Notes: a model not told the origin generated them from the sequence alone. 64,000 nt of DNA from Pseudideonella sakaiensis (GCF_001293525.1 NZ_BBYR01000045.1:54737-118736); one strand, 5' to 3'; counted from the stretch's first letter, positions 49,620 to 59,207 are shown. Numbers and translations are program-made.

Positions 49620-51811
49620 TCGCCAACCAGGTCAGCGCGCAGATGGTGCGCACCGGTTCCGCCGCGCCGGACCCGTCGCTGCGGCCCATCGACGACGACA
49701 CCCCGGACAGCCACGCTGGGCAGGACGCCGCCGGCCGTGGCAGCTTCAACCTGACGCGCCTGCTGCGGCTGGTGTCGGACTGCGAGGACCAGCCGAGCTG
49801 GCGGATCCGCAGCGACATCGCGCACGCCTACGTCGACGGCAAGCAGTTCACCCCGGAGCAGGAAGCGGCAGCCCGGGCCGAAGGCCTCGGCGACGTGAAG
49901 CCGACCAACCTGGTCGGCCGCGTCATCCGATCGGTCTGCGGCAACGAGGCAAAGGCCCGAACGGACCCCGTGGTTCAGGCCGACGATGACGACCTCGCCG
50001 AGGTTCAGGATGCGCTCAGCCACGGCCTGAAGGAAGCGCAGCGCGAGACCAAGGCCGATCTCGCCATCGGGCAGTCCTACTTCGGCCAGGTGGTCGGCGG
50101 CGTCGGCTGGGTCGAGGTCGCACGAAACCGCGATCCGATGGACTACCCCTACCGCGTCGCCGACGTGCCGCGCCACGAGATGTGGTGGGACTGGGCGTCG
50201 AAGGACCTGCTGCTTCGCGACGCGCGCTGGGTGGCGCGCAAGCAGTGGAAGGACCTCGACGAGCTCGAGGCAGCGATGCCGCAGCACCGCGTGCTGCTGC
50301 GCAACGCCAGCAACGGCTGGCAGGGCTTCGCCTGGGACAACACCATCGACGAGCAGGACGTCGCCCTCGTCAACCACTACCGCGACCACGAACGCTGGCA
50401 CGGCTACGCGCGGCGCGCCGAGTGGTTCGATGGCGCCCGCCGGCGCGTGAAGCTCTACGAGGTCTGGTACAAGGTCCCGGCCTGGGGTGTCTTCCTGGTG
50501 CTGTCGCCGACGCGCAAGGTCCTGTTCAACCAGGCCAACCAGGCCCACGTGCAGGCGGTGGCCAGCGGCACCGTGCCGATCGAGCGGGCGCTGACGCGGC
50601 AGGTTCGATGCGCGCTGTTCTGCGGCCCGCACCGCCTCGTCGACGTCGGGACGCGGCGGCGCGACTTCCCCTACGTGCCGTTCTTCGCCTACCGCGACGA
50701 CGCCGACAAGAGCCCCTATGGTCTCGTCGAAGGGATGATCGCGCCGCAGGACGGCTACAACCGCCGTCGCCTGCGCGTGGAGTGGCTGCTGCGGGCCCGC
50801 CAGATCATGGCGGACAACGATGCCTTGGACACGAAGGTCAACTCCCTGGAGGACATCGCAGCCGCCGTGATGCGCCCCGATCTCACGGTGGTGCTGAACC
50901 CGAACCGCAAGAACACCAACGGGTTCCAGGTCTCGAGCAACCTTCAGGCGCAGAAGGAGCAGCTCGACATGATGGCCGACGACAAGCAGCTGATGCAGGA
51001 CGTGCCCGGCGTCTACGGCAGCCAGCTCGGCCAGGCCGCCAGCGGCGTCACCAGCGGCATCGCCAACAGCCTGCTGATCGAGCAGGGCGCCGTCGCGATG
51101 GCCGACCTCAACGACAACTACCGCCACGCGCGCCAGGGCGTCTACGAGCGGCTGCTCGACCTCGTAATCGAGGACCACATGCAGCCCGGCCAGCGGGTGC
51201 GCGTCGGCCGAGGCAAACCGCGGCGCGTGGTGGTGCTCAACCAGTGGGACCCCGAGGCGATGGAGATGCGCAACGGCGTCGAGGACGCCGCGGTGCGCGC
51301 CGGGCTCGGCGAGGCGCCGAGCACGCCGGCCTTCCGGATGCAGCAGCAGCAGCTCGTCGGCCAGATCATCCAGGCCGTGGCCCAGGCTTCGCCGCAGGCA
51401 GCCGCGGTCCTGGTTCCCAGCTTCGTCGAGAACACCGACATGCCGGACCGCCGGGAGCGTGCCGACGATGTCCGCCGCGTGCTCGGGCTGCCGACCGAAG
51501 GCGACCGCCAGGCGCAGGAGCGGCTGCAGGCGCAGCAGCAGGAGCAGCAGGCCAAGCAGCAGCAGCTCGCCGACGAGGCCGCGCGCCTCGCGCTCGAAGA
51601 GCAGGCCGCCAAGGTCCGTGAGGTGCAGTCCCGCGCCGGGCTGAACGAGGCGAAGACGGTCGAGATCGGCCACAGCATGGGCATGAGCGAGCTCGAGCAC
51701 CAGCAGCAGCGCGACATCGCCCAGGCGGAGGCCGCGGCCCCGCTGTCGGCCGAGGAGCAGGAGCGCATCGCGATCGAGCAGGCGCTGGCGGAGGCCGACG
51801 CCACGGCTTGA
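49616..51811 (+). CDS. Portal protein (P22 gp1-like)
   Basis: 731 residues, the dodecameric ring through which DNA enters and leaves the head. VGRVIRSVCGNEAKARTDPV, PRHEMWWDWASKD and PYVPFFAYRDDADKSPYGLV match the P22-type portal family. The C-terminal ~150 residues are a Gln-rich helical barrel-like region (DRQAQERLQAQQQEQQAKQQ). ATG overlaps terminase by ATGA. Confidence 0.9.
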   Translation: MIANQVSAQMVRTGSAAPDPSLRPIDDDTPDSHAGQDAAGRGSFNLTRLLRLVSDCEDQPSWRIRSDIAHAYVDGKQFTPEQEAAARAEGLGDVKPTNLVGRVIRSVCGNEAKARTDPVVQADDDDLAEVQDALSHGLKEAQRETKADLAIGQSYFGQVVGGVGWVEVARNRDPMDYPYRVADVPRHEMWWDWASKDLLLRDARWVARKQWKDLDELEAAMPQHRVLLRNASNGWQGFAWDNTIDEQDVALVNHYRDHERWHGYARRAEWFDGARRRVKLYEVWYKVPAWGVFLVLSPTRKVLFNQANQAHVQAVASGTVPIERALTRQVRCALFCGPHRLVDVGTRRRDFPYVPFFAYRDDADKSPYGLVEGMIAPQDGYNRRRLRVEWLLRARQIMADNDALDTKVNSLEDIAAAVMRPDLTVVLNPNRKNTNGFQVSSNLQAQKEQLDMMADDKQLMQDVPGVYGSQLGQAASGVTSGIANSLLIEQGAVAMADLNDNYRHARQGVYERLLDLVIEDHMQPGQRVRVGRGKPRRVVVLNQWDPEAMEMRNGVEDAAVRAGLGEAPSTPAFRMQQQQLVGQIIQAVAQASPQAAAVLVPSFVENTDMPDRRERADDVRRVLGLPTEGDRQAQERLQAQQQEQQAKQQQLADEAARLALEEQAAKVREVQSRAGLNEAKTVEIGHSMGMSELEHQQQRDIAQAEAAAPLSAEEQERIAIEQALAEADATA

Positions 51812-52013
51812 CCACAAGGCCCGGCGTCGCTCAAGAATTCGCGCATGAGCCCTGGCAGGCGAGAGCCGACAGTCTGCCAGGCGTACCTGATCGGCAGCCG
51901 GCCCGCGCGGAATCGTCCACCGCGTCGGCCGTGTACCTGACGGACGGTGGCCCGCCGCAAGGCGAGGCCTCGGGGCGCCACCCGTAGGAATGGCCGAGGG
52001 AAAGGAACAGTTC

Positions 52014-53012
52014 ATGGACAACCCAGCCGCCGAGTTCGACGCACACGACCTGCAGCTCATCGAGAACGCCCGACGCGAGTCGGAGGCGTCCGATGCGGCT
52101 GCGCTGGCCGCCGCCGAGCAGGCCGCCGAGCCGCCCCAGGCTGCGCCGGAGACCGCAGCTGCACCCGCAGCCGCGCCGGCCGCGGAAGGCGCGCCGGTCC
52201 AGGAGAGCGTGCCGAGCCAGCCCGGCTCGGATGCGACCCCGCCGGCAGCCCCTGCGCCCGCGGCGCCGGCCGCAGCACCCGCCGCGACGCCCGCCCCAGC
52301 CCCGGCCCCCGCCGAGGCGCAGGGCAGCGTGAAGGCGGCGCTGCGTGCGTCGCGGCAGTCGGAACGCCGGCTGCGCGAAGAGAACGAGCGGCTCCAACGC
52401 GAGCTTGCGACCCGGAACGCCGGCGCGCCGTCGCCGGCGGCAGCCGCGGCCGCGCTCACGGAGGAGCAGCTCGCCGATCTCCGCGAGTTCGCGCCGGACG
52501 CGGCCGCCCAGCTCGAGGCGCTGCGCGCCGAGAACGAGCGGCTGCGCCAGGTCGCCGAGGCGGCCGCCCCGGCTCCGGCCTCACCGCCCTTCGTGCCCGA
52601 CCAGCTCGTGCCCGAAGTGCAGGAGGCGGTCGACGACATCCCTGAACTGCTCCAGTGGCAGAACGACCCGGATCAACGGCGCTGGACCGCGGCGAAGGCC
52701 GCGGACACCATGCTCCGCCAGTCCGAAGGCTGGGCCAACGCAACCTTTGCGCAACGCTTCGCGAAGGTCACCGAGCTGGTCCAGCAGCAGTTCACCACGC
52801 CCTCGAAGGCCGCCCCTGCGCCGGCGCCCCTCGAGCAAGCACTGCAACGCGTCGCGGCGGCCCCGCCGGCCGCGACCTCCGCACCCCTGACCGTGGGCGA
52901 CATGCGTGGGGGCTCTTCACCGAGCCACAACCCCACCCCCGACTACCACCGCATGAAGGAACAAGGCGCGACCGACGAGGACATCCTCGCCGCGCTGCCC
53001 ATCATGTCGTGA
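52014..53012 (+). CDS. Scaffolding protein
   Basis: 332 residues between portal and capsid. Acidic, Pro/Ala-rich first half, coiled coil (LRASRQSERRLREENERLQR), and a helical C-terminus (DYHRMKEQGATDEDILAALP), typical of scaffolds. ATG at 52014 is preferred because AAGGA stands 7 bases ahead; ATG 51990 is possible. The 202 bp upstream hold no gene. Confidence 0.7.
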   Translation: MDNPAAEFDAHDLQLIENARRESEASDAAALAAAEQAAEPPQAAPETAAAPAAAPAAEGAPVQESVPSQPGSDATPPAAPAPAAPAAAPAATPAPAPAPAEAQGSVKAALRASRQSERRLREENERLQRELATRNAGAPSPAAAAAALTEEQLADLREFAPDAAAQLEALRAENERLRQVAEAAAPAPASPPFVPDQLVPEVQEAVDDIPELLQWQNDPDQRRWTAAKAADTMLRQSEGWANATFAQRFAKVTELVQQQFTTPSKAAPAPAPLEQALQRVAAAPPAATSAPLTVGDMRGGSSPSHNPTPDYHRMKEQGATDEDILAALPIMS

Positions 53013-53020
53013 TCCGTCTC

Positions 53021-53051
53021 GGGGTGGGGTTGTCCGTCAGGACCCCACCTC
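53021..53051 (+). promoter_or_regulatory. Hairpin with Shine-Dalgarno in the loop before the capsid gene
   Basis: GGGGTGGGGT (53021-53030) pairs with ACCCCACCTC (53042-53051, one G-U); AGGA at 53039-53042 is in the loop and ATG follows at 53053. Same plan as the hairpin at 42817. Confidence 0.45.
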
Positions 53052-53052
53052 A

Positions 53053-54354
53053 ATGTCCGCAACCTCCGTTCCGGCCGGCTCGCCGCTGGCCAACAAGCAG
53101 TACTCCAAGGCGCTCGCGGCGATGGCCGTGCGCGCGCCGACCCCGCTGACCGCCCTCACGGGCCCGATGCCGACGCACGACCAGGCGATGCGCAAGCTGC
53201 GCCAGCAGACCACCGTCGAGATGCCGGTGGTCCGCGTCGACGAGCTCTCCAAGGGTCCCGGCGACGTCGTGCAGGTCGACTGCGCGCACGTCATCAAGCT
53301 GCGCGCCGTCATGGGCGACCGCAACGCCGAAGGCCTGGGTGCGACGCTGAAGCACAGCTCGCAGGACATCCGCATCGACATGGCCACGCTGCCGGTCTCC
53401 GCCGGCGGCAAGATGACCCAGCAGCGCACGCCGCACAGCATGCGCACGAACGCGCTGATGCAGCTCAAGGGCGGCATGCCGCGCTTCCGCTGGCAGCGGG
53501 CGCACGTGATGCTGGCCGGCGCCCGCGGCCGCCAGGATGGCACCGACTGGATCGTGCCGCAGGCCTCGGATCCCGAGTTCGCCGAGCAGATGATCAACCC
53601 GGTCAAGGCCCCGACCTACAACCGGCACTGGGTCGTCAACGCCGCCGGGCTGACCCAGGGAGGCGCGCAGCTCGGAAGCGTCGTCACCACCGACACCCTG
53701 AAGCTCAGCCACATCGACGAGTTCGCGGCGATCTGGTCGGAGATGCCCGTTCGCATGGCGCCGATCCAGATCCCCGGCGACCCGGCGGCCGGCGATGACC
53801 CCATCAAGGGCATCCTGCTGCTGGACGAGCTGGCCTGGAACGACCTCCTCACCGACACGACGGCGAACAACAATCTGCGCACCTTCGAGCAGAACGCCAT
53901 CAAGCGCGCCAGCTACGGCGAGCTCAGGAAGCACCCGCTGTTCAGCGGCGACACGCTGATGTGGCGGAACATCCTGCTCAAGAAGGTCCAGACGTCGATC
54001 CGGTTCAACGCCTCGGACGCGGTGCCCCACGTCACCGCGGGCAACCGCCTCACCGCGACGGAGACGAACGTGACCGTCGCGGCCGGCCTGAGCACCACGC
54101 ACCAGGTGTCGCGCCTGGTGTTCCTGGGCGCCCAGGCGCTCGCGCTGGCCAGCGGCGCCAACCAGACCAGCGAGGAGACCTACTCGCTGCTCGAGAACCG
54201 CACCAACTTCCAGCGCAACCTCGAGTTCGCGGGCGAGATCATCGGCTCCGAGCAGAAGCTGCGCTGGGCTCTGCCCAACGAGGCCGGCGACCTGGAGCCG
54301 ACCGACTTCGGCGTCGCGGTCATCGACTGCGTCGTGCGCAAGCGCAACGGCTGA
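53053..54354 (+). CDS. Major capsid protein (N4-gp56/DUF4043 type)
   Basis: 433 residues. VVRVDELSKGPGDVVQVDCA and the following RAVMGDRNAEG, then RWQRAHVMLAGARGRQDGTD and LDELAWNDLLTD fit the N4 gp56-like/DUF4043 capsid family (HK97-fold). Position after portal and scaffold supports this. No cleavage site for a prohead protease is obvious and no protease gene is present. Confidence 0.82.
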   Translation: MSATSVPAGSPLANKQYSKALAAMAVRAPTPLTALTGPMPTHDQAMRKLRQQTTVEMPVVRVDELSKGPGDVVQVDCAHVIKLRAVMGDRNAEGLGATLKHSSQDIRIDMATLPVSAGGKMTQQRTPHSMRTNALMQLKGGMPRFRWQRAHVMLAGARGRQDGTDWIVPQASDPEFAEQMINPVKAPTYNRHWVVNAAGLTQGGAQLGSVVTTDTLKLSHIDEFAAIWSEMPVRMAPIQIPGDPAAGDDPIKGILLLDELAWNDLLTDTTANNNLRTFEQNAIKRASYGELRKHPLFSGDTLMWRNILLKKVQTSIRFNASDAVPHVTAGNRLTATETNVTVAAGLSTTHQVSRLVFLGAQALALASGANQTSEETYSLLENRTNFQRNLEFAGEIIGSEQKLRWALPNEAGDLEPTDFGVAVIDCVVRKRNG

Positions 54355-54430
54355 GCCCCGCTGGCGTCTCGGCGGCCGGCTGTGCCGCCGCGGCGCCCGC
54401 GCCCGTCCATCACCCCCAAGGAACCTCACC

Positions 54431-54883
54431 ATGGCATCCCTCAAGGCCCAGCGGGCCCTCACCCCGAAGCCGATGCGCGTCGACGGCAACTCGGTCACGA
54501 TCGTCGACAAGGCGGTCCTCGGCGCCGGCCAGCTCGGCACGCCCCAGGCGGCCGACACCATCGACTTCCTGATCCCCGGCGGCTCCCAGCTGACGCGGCT
54601 GTCCTTCCAGCTCGACGACTGCGACACCGGCACCACCTTCGTCTTCGGCGTCGGCTACCGGCCGGTGAACCCGGCGAGCGCGCTCTCGCCGAGCTCGACC
54701 TACTTCGCCGGCACCGGCCAGACCACGGGCCAGGCCGGCGGCCGGCTGGAGTGCGCGTTCAAGCCGATCACCTTCGAGGAGGACGTCTACGCGCAGATCG
54801 TCGTCGGCACCGCGCCCACGGGCATCTCCGGCAACCCGGAGATCTGGTGCATCGCCGAGATCAACCAGGTCGGCGCGAAGTGA
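54431..54883 (+). CDS. Putative head decoration protein
   Basis: 150 residues, beta-rich (LTRLSFQLDDCDTGTTFVFG, FAGTGQTTGQAGGRLECAFK). AAGGAA lies before the ATG. Immediate placement after the capsid gene suggests a decoration or head-completion role. Assignment is positional. Confidence 0.5.
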   Translation: MASLKAQRALTPKPMRVDGNSVTIVDKAVLGAGQLGTPQAADTIDFLIPGGSQLTRLSFQLDDCDTGTTFVFGVGYRPVNPASALSPSSTYFAGTGQTTGQAGGRLECAFKPITFEEDVYAQIVVGTAPTGISGNPEIWCIAEINQVGAK

Positions 54884-54889
54884 CAGCGA

Positions 54890-54922
54890 CCGCCGGGCGC
54901 GGCAGCCGCTGCTGCCCGGCGG
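54890..54922 (+). terminator. Strong hairpin after the decoration gene
   Basis: CCGCCGGGC (54890-54898) pairs with GCCCGGCGG (54914-54922) around a self-complementary loop. No U-tract follows, so it may attenuate or stabilise the late message rather than end it. Confidence 0.35.
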
Positions 54923-54960
54923 CGCGTCCCTGACCCACCCCAAGCACCGAAGGAAGCGAC

Positions 54961-55479
54961 ATGCAACCCACCATCCTGGTCCGCTGCGTCTGGCCGGCCG
55001 AGCGCGGCCCGAAGAACGACTGCCGCGGCGGCACGAGCGTCGTCTGGGCCGGCCACGGCGACGTGCAGCCGTACCCCGCCGCCCTGTGGCCGAAGCTGCA
55101 GCCGCACCCCGACGTCTGGCAGCTCGCGCAGGACGTCGTCGCGGCGGCCGCCGGCCAGGGCGGCGGCGAGACGAAGCCCGCAGGCGCCGGCGCCGGGCTG
55201 ACGCCGGACGGGGCCATCGTCGAGACCGCGCGCAGCACGAACACCCAGGTGGTGGTGGTCACCGTGGACACCACGTTCACTGCCGAGATGCTCGACGCGA
55301 TGCCGGATCAGGAGATCCGCGACCTCGCCGAGCAGCGCGGCTACGGTCTGCACCCCCGTCTCGGGCCGGTCAACCTGCGGGCGCGGTTCCTGGAAGCGCA
55401 GGACGCGGCGGCCGCGGCCGCCGGCCAGGGCGGCGGCGAGACGAAGACCGGGCCCGACGGCACGGCTGCCGGCGCCTGA
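54961..55479 (+). CDS. Hypothetical virion protein with duplicated linker
   Basis: 172 residues. The first ~55 (ILVRCVWPAERGPKNDCRGG) and a middle part (FTAEMLDAMPDQEIRDLAEQ, resembling a rho/LEM-like helix pair) are each followed by the same AAAGQGGGETK linker. Located between capsid and adaptor genes. Confidence 0.5.
   Translation: MQPTILVRCVWPAERGPKNDCRGGTSVVWAGHGDVQPYPAALWPKLQPHPDVWQLAQDVVAAAAGQGGGETKPAGAGAGLTPDGAIVETARSTNTQVVVVTVDTTFTAEMLDAMPDQEIRDLAEQRGYGLHPRLGPVNLRARFLEAQDAAAAAAGQGGGETKTGPDGTAAGA
55144..55176 (+). repeat. 33-bp direct repeat, copy 1
   Basis: Identical to 55414-55446 and encodes the linker AAAGQGGGETK; recombination between copies would delete 270 bp (90 codons) in frame. 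Confidence 0.8.
55414..55446 (+). repeat. 33-bp direct repeat, copy 2
   Basis: Exact second copy of 55144-55176 near the 3' end of the same gene. Confidence 0.8.
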
Positions 55480-55480
55480 T

Positions 55481-56125
55481 GTGGGAACCATCCTGGCCAG
55501 CGCCGTCATCACGACGGTGCGGCGGCAACTGCGAGACCCCGCGCCGGGCGTCTTCTGGACCGACCCCGGCCTGCTGGATGCGCTGAATCGCGCCGAGCGC
55601 CAGGCCTGCGAGCTCAAGCCCGAGCTGCTGCTGGTCCACGGCACGATCTCACTCGCCGCCGGCACGCAGCAGGCGCTGCCGCTGCGTGGCCGCGTCACGA
55701 TGCGGCTCGACGCCAACGTCTCCGACGACAGCCCGGTGCGCCTGGTCGACCGTGCGCTGCTCGACGTCGCGCTGCGCACGCCGCAGTCGCCCGCGCTGCT
55801 GGTGCGCGACTACAGCATCGACGACCGGGACCCCCGGCGCTTCACCGTCGAGCCACCGAACAACGGCAGCGGGGCGCTGCGCGGCCTCTACGCCGCGGAG
55901 CCGCAGGCGCTGGCGCTGCCCTCGAGCCCGATCAACCTCGACGACATCCACGAGCCCGCGCTGGTGCACGGCGTCCTGTCGGAGGCCTACGCCATGGCCG
56001 GGCCGCGCCAGGACCCGGCGAAGGCATCGACCCACTGGGGCGCGTTCATGCAGGCCATCGGCGTCGCGCCGGAAGCCGCCAAGGCCGCCGCCGCGCGCTA
56101 CGGCCGCACCCCGGGAGGCGCCTGA
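55481..56125 (+). CDS. Head-tail adaptor-like protein (DUF6682-like)
   Basis: 214 residues from GTG. VRRQLRDPAPGVFWTDPGLL and LNRAERQACELKPELLLVHG, then LPLRGRVTMRLDANVSDDSP match podovirus connector proteins placed after the capsid gene. It is homologous in its N-terminal part to the 58577 gene (shared W-x-DPxLLxxLN pattern), suggesting duplication. Confidence 0.6.
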   Translation: MGTILASAVITTVRRQLRDPAPGVFWTDPGLLDALNRAERQACELKPELLLVHGTISLAAGTQQALPLRGRVTMRLDANVSDDSPVRLVDRALLDVALRTPQSPALLVRDYSIDDRDPRRFTVEPPNNGSGALRGLYAAEPQALALPSSPINLDDIHEPALVHGVLSEAYAMAGPRQDPAKASTHWGAFMQAIGVAPEAAKAAAARYGRTPGGA

Positions 56126-56790
56126 TGGCCGCGATCCAGATCGTCACCCTGCTGCCCCGCGTGCTCGAGCACGCCCGCGAGTGCCCGACGGTGATCGCTC
56201 TGCAGCACTACCTCGACGCCGCGCGCCGGTTCTGCAACGAGGCGCGCTGGCTGCAGCGCAACGTGCCTTTCTCGACGGTCGACGGCCACCGGATCTACGA
56301 ACTCGACGTCGACGACGCCGCGGTCGAGATCATCGGCATCAACCAGGCCGCGATCAAGGTCGGCGGCCGGTGGCGGCCGCTCACCGAGGGCTACTCGGGC
56401 GGCTGGGACCCCAACGACCCCGAGCAGGCCCCCACGCGCTACCAGTACATCCCGCACGGGGGCATAGCCCTGCACCGCCTGCCGGATGCGGCCTACGAGG
56501 TGCTGGTGACCACCGTCGTCCAGCCGGCGCGCGACGCCACGACGCTGCCGTCCGAGCTGCTGGTGGACTGGGAGGATGCGCTGCGCGACGGCGCCCTCGG
56601 CACGCTGCTGGCGCTGCGCCGCACACCCTGGGAGGACCCCAAGGAGGCCACGCGGCGCGCCGACGCCGCCTCGGCAGCGATCAACTCGGCCCGGCTGAGC
56701 GCCGCGCGCGGCTTCAACGCCGGCGCCGCGCCGACGGACCGCCCCGGGGGCGGCAACGCCATGATCCGCACCAGGGTCCTGCCGATATGA
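56125..56790 (+). CDS. Putative connector/tail protein
   Basis: 221 residues; ATG shares a base with the previous stop. ALQHYLDAARRFCNEARWLQ and YQYIPHGGIALHRLPDAAYE, then ELLVDWEDALRDGALGTLLA are features of phage neck/tail adaptor proteins. No enzymatic motif. Confidence 0.5.
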   Translation: MAAIQIVTLLPRVLEHARECPTVIALQHYLDAARRFCNEARWLQRNVPFSTVDGHRIYELDVDDAAVEIIGINQAAIKVGGRWRPLTEGYSGGWDPNDPEQAPTRYQYIPHGGIALHRLPDAAYEVLVTTVVQPARDATTLPSELLVDWEDALRDGALGTLLALRRTPWEDPKEATRRADAASAAINSARLSAARGFNAGAAPTDRPGGGNAMIRTRVLPI

Positions 56791-58580
56791 GGGAGCCGCA
56801 TCGGGCCTGGCCCGTGGTGCTGCGCGAGCCGCCGCGCGCGCCGTCGCCCCTGCGCTGGCCGCAGCCGCCGGACGAGACGAACCCGCTCGCGCTGGTGTTC
56901 CTGGCCGGCAACGCGACCAGCCAGACCGTCGGCCTGCCGGAGGAAGAGGGCACGCTCGACCGCTACGTCGGGATCGTCGGCCTGCAGCCCGGTGATGTCG
57001 TGGCCTGGGCCATCGCATGGGCCCGCCTCAACCCCGCCGCCTCCGGCGGCGTCGCGCCCTCGCTGGTTCAGGACGGCCCCGCAGGGACGACCCGGGTGAG
57101 GCTGACGGCCGTCGGCACCGAGGCGGATCTCGGGACCGCCACGATCAGCGCGACGGTGAACGGCCAGGCCGGCGCCAACGCCGTCACCCTCACGGCAACG
57201 CGCGAGCCGGTGAGGCTGCTCTACGCGCCGCAGATCAGCAGCACAGCCGACATCGAGGCCACGCCGGCGACAGTGGAGGTGCTCGCGGCGTCGGAGCCCT
57301 ACATCGTGCTCACCGCCGGCGGCACCGAGCTCGCCCCGGACCCGGCGACGCAGGCGCAGCTCGTGGTCTACAGCTCCCCCAGCGGCGGCAAGGTCGACGT
57401 CCGCCAGTACCCGGGCCAACGAGTCGCCATTCGCTGGCGCATCGAGGTGCTCGAGATGAGCACCGACGGCACCGGCGGCTATGCGCCGAACCTGAGCCTC
57501 GTCTACTACAACAATGGCTTCGACTACGTGCCGTCGTTCCTGCTGTCCACCAACCCAGCGGGGCAGCTGCTGGTCACGACGGCACTGACTCAGTTCGCGG
57601 GGACCTGGCAGGCGCACGGCGCCGCCGTCTCTGCCTTCTTCTCGCTGGTGTTCGACGAGGACGGCGAGCGCATCCACTTCCTGAACGGGGACACGCTGCT
57701 GCGCACCGTGGCGTTCCCGCGCGGCTTCGGCTCCATCCGGGTGAACTTCGGGCAGTGGTGGAACGGGCCGCAGCGGATCAAGCTGCGCGAGGTCCTGATG
57801 ACGCGCGTCCGCGTCGTGCCGGCGGAGCCAGCGCCGCCGCCACCGCCACCCCCGCCGCCACCTCCGCCGCCACCCCCGCCGCCGCCTCCTCCTCCCCCGC
57901 CGCCACCGATGGACGTGCTGCTGAAGATCAGCGCCGACACCGGGCTGATCGAGGACGACTCGACCTACGCGCGATCGCTGGCCGCCTCCAACGTGAGCGT
58001 GGCCGACCCCGGCATCCTGTTCGGCAAGGCGCTGGACATGAGCAGCTCGTCGGCGAGGCTCTACACGGTCGACCGGGTCACCGACTTCGACTTCGGCTCC
58101 GGCGCGTTCTGCATCGAGATGGCCGTGCGCCTGGACGTCGACACCGGCAGCTACCAGTACCTCTACTCCCAGCCGCACGCCGCGGGCGAGGTCTTCATCC
58201 GCTTCGGGGACGGCGGCTTCGCGAACCGGCTGCAGTTCGGCTTCGCGACCGGCCTGAGCACGATCTACTACACGCTGCGCGACAAGGCGTTCTTCCGCGA
58301 CGGCAACACCCACCGCCTCGCCCTGACGCGCGACGCCGATGGCTGGATGAGGCTCTTCATCGACGGCGTGCAGACCGACACCTACTTCTACGGTGGCGGC
58401 GGCCCCTACCAGGAGTTCCAGGACCAGACCACCGTCGCGACGTCGTCCGCGGTGCACGTCGGCTCGAGCACCAGCTACAGCAGCTTCGCGCTGATCGACG
58501 AGGTCCGCGTCGTCAAGGGCGACCCGGTCTACACCGACGACTACACGCCGGCCACCGGCGTTCTGGAGCCAGCACCATGA
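56787..58580 (+). CDS. Tail protein with polyproline linker and LamG-like domain
   Basis: 597 residues. An Ig-like/beta N-terminal part (GTATISATVNGQAGANAVTL), a first lectin-like domain, a run of 25 consecutive Pro codons (57834-57908), and a C-terminal concanavalin-like LamG domain (LFGKALDMSSSSARLYTVDR, HRLALTRDADGWMRLFIDGV). LamG domains bind carbohydrate, so it may be exposed on the virion. Confidence 0.65.
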   Translation: MREPHRAWPVVLREPPRAPSPLRWPQPPDETNPLALVFLAGNATSQTVGLPEEEGTLDRYVGIVGLQPGDVVAWAIAWARLNPAASGGVAPSLVQDGPAGTTRVRLTAVGTEADLGTATISATVNGQAGANAVTLTATREPVRLLYAPQISSTADIEATPATVEVLAASEPYIVLTAGGTELAPDPATQAQLVVYSSPSGGKVDVRQYPGQRVAIRWRIEVLEMSTDGTGGYAPNLSLVYYNNGFDYVPSFLLSTNPAGQLLVTTALTQFAGTWQAHGAAVSAFFSLVFDEDGERIHFLNGDTLLRTVAFPRGFGSIRVNFGQWWNGPQRIKLREVLMTRVRVVPAEPAPPPPPPPPPPPPPPPPPPPPPPPPPMDVLLKISADTGLIEDDSTYARSLAASNVSVADPGILFGKALDMSSSSARLYTVDRVTDFDFGSGAFCIEMAVRLDVDTGSYQYLYSQPHAAGEVFIRFGDGGFANRLQFGFATGLSTIYYTLRDKAFFRDGNTHRLALTRDADGWMRLFIDGVQTDTYFYGGGGPYQEFQDQTTVATSSAVHVGSSTSYSSFALIDEVRVVKGDPVYTDDYTPATGVLEPAP

Positions 58581-59203
58581 CGACCGCGCAGCAGATGGTC
58601 GACCGCGTCCGCAAGACCCTGATCGACGCCGACAAGGACACCTGGTCCGATCCTTCGCTTCTCGAGGGGCTCAACGCGGGGATCGCCCAGGCCTGCGGGA
58701 CGCTGCTCGACATCTACGTCGTCACGCAGATCCAGGCCCTCGTGGCCGGCGTGCGGCAGTCTCTGCCGACCGGCGGGCTTGTGCTCATCGACATCCCGCG
58801 CAACGGCGCCGGGACCGTCGTCGAGCAGGTCGACCAGGTCGAGTTCGGCCGCACCAGGCCGGACTGGCCCTCGGAGACCGCTTCGGCCGCGCCGCGGTAC
58901 TGGATGCAGGACCGCCGCAACCCGGCGCGGTTCATGGTGAGCCCGCCGGCCACCAGCGGCGCCACCGCGGAGCTGGTCTTCGGCAGCACGCCGGCGGCGC
59001 TGGCGCTGGGCGAGACGATCCCGCTGAGCACGGCGTTCGACACCTCGCTCTGGGCCTACACCCTCGGGGTGGCCTACGCACAGAACACGGTGCGCCAGGA
59101 CCTGGCGAAGTCGGCGCAGTTCATGGGCATGGCCTCGAGCATCTGGGACACCTGGAAGAAGGGCGCCGACACCACGGTGCGCGTCGTCGACGCGCGGAGG
59201 TGA
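58577..59203 (+). CDS. Adaptor-like protein (DUF6682-like), paralogue of the 55481 product
   Basis: 208 residues. VDRVRKTLIDADKDTWSDPS followed by LLEGLNAGIAQACGTLLDIY parallels the 55481 product. Ends ASSIWDTWKKGADTTVRVVD. Likely a structural connector. ATGA overlap with the LamG protein gene. Confidence 0.6.
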   Translation: MTTAQQMVDRVRKTLIDADKDTWSDPSLLEGLNAGIAQACGTLLDIYVVTQIQALVAGVRQSLPTGGLVLIDIPRNGAGTVVEQVDQVEFGRTRPDWPSETASAAPRYWMQDRRNPARFMVSPPATSGATAELVFGSTPAALALGETIPLSTAFDTSLWAYTLGVAYAQNTVRQDLAKSAQFMGMASSIWDTWKKGADTTVRVVDARR

Positions 59204-59207
59204 CCCG

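Noticed and set aside
57590..57940. Minus-strand polyglycine ORF
   Set aside because: It is the complement of the polyproline tract in the tail gene.
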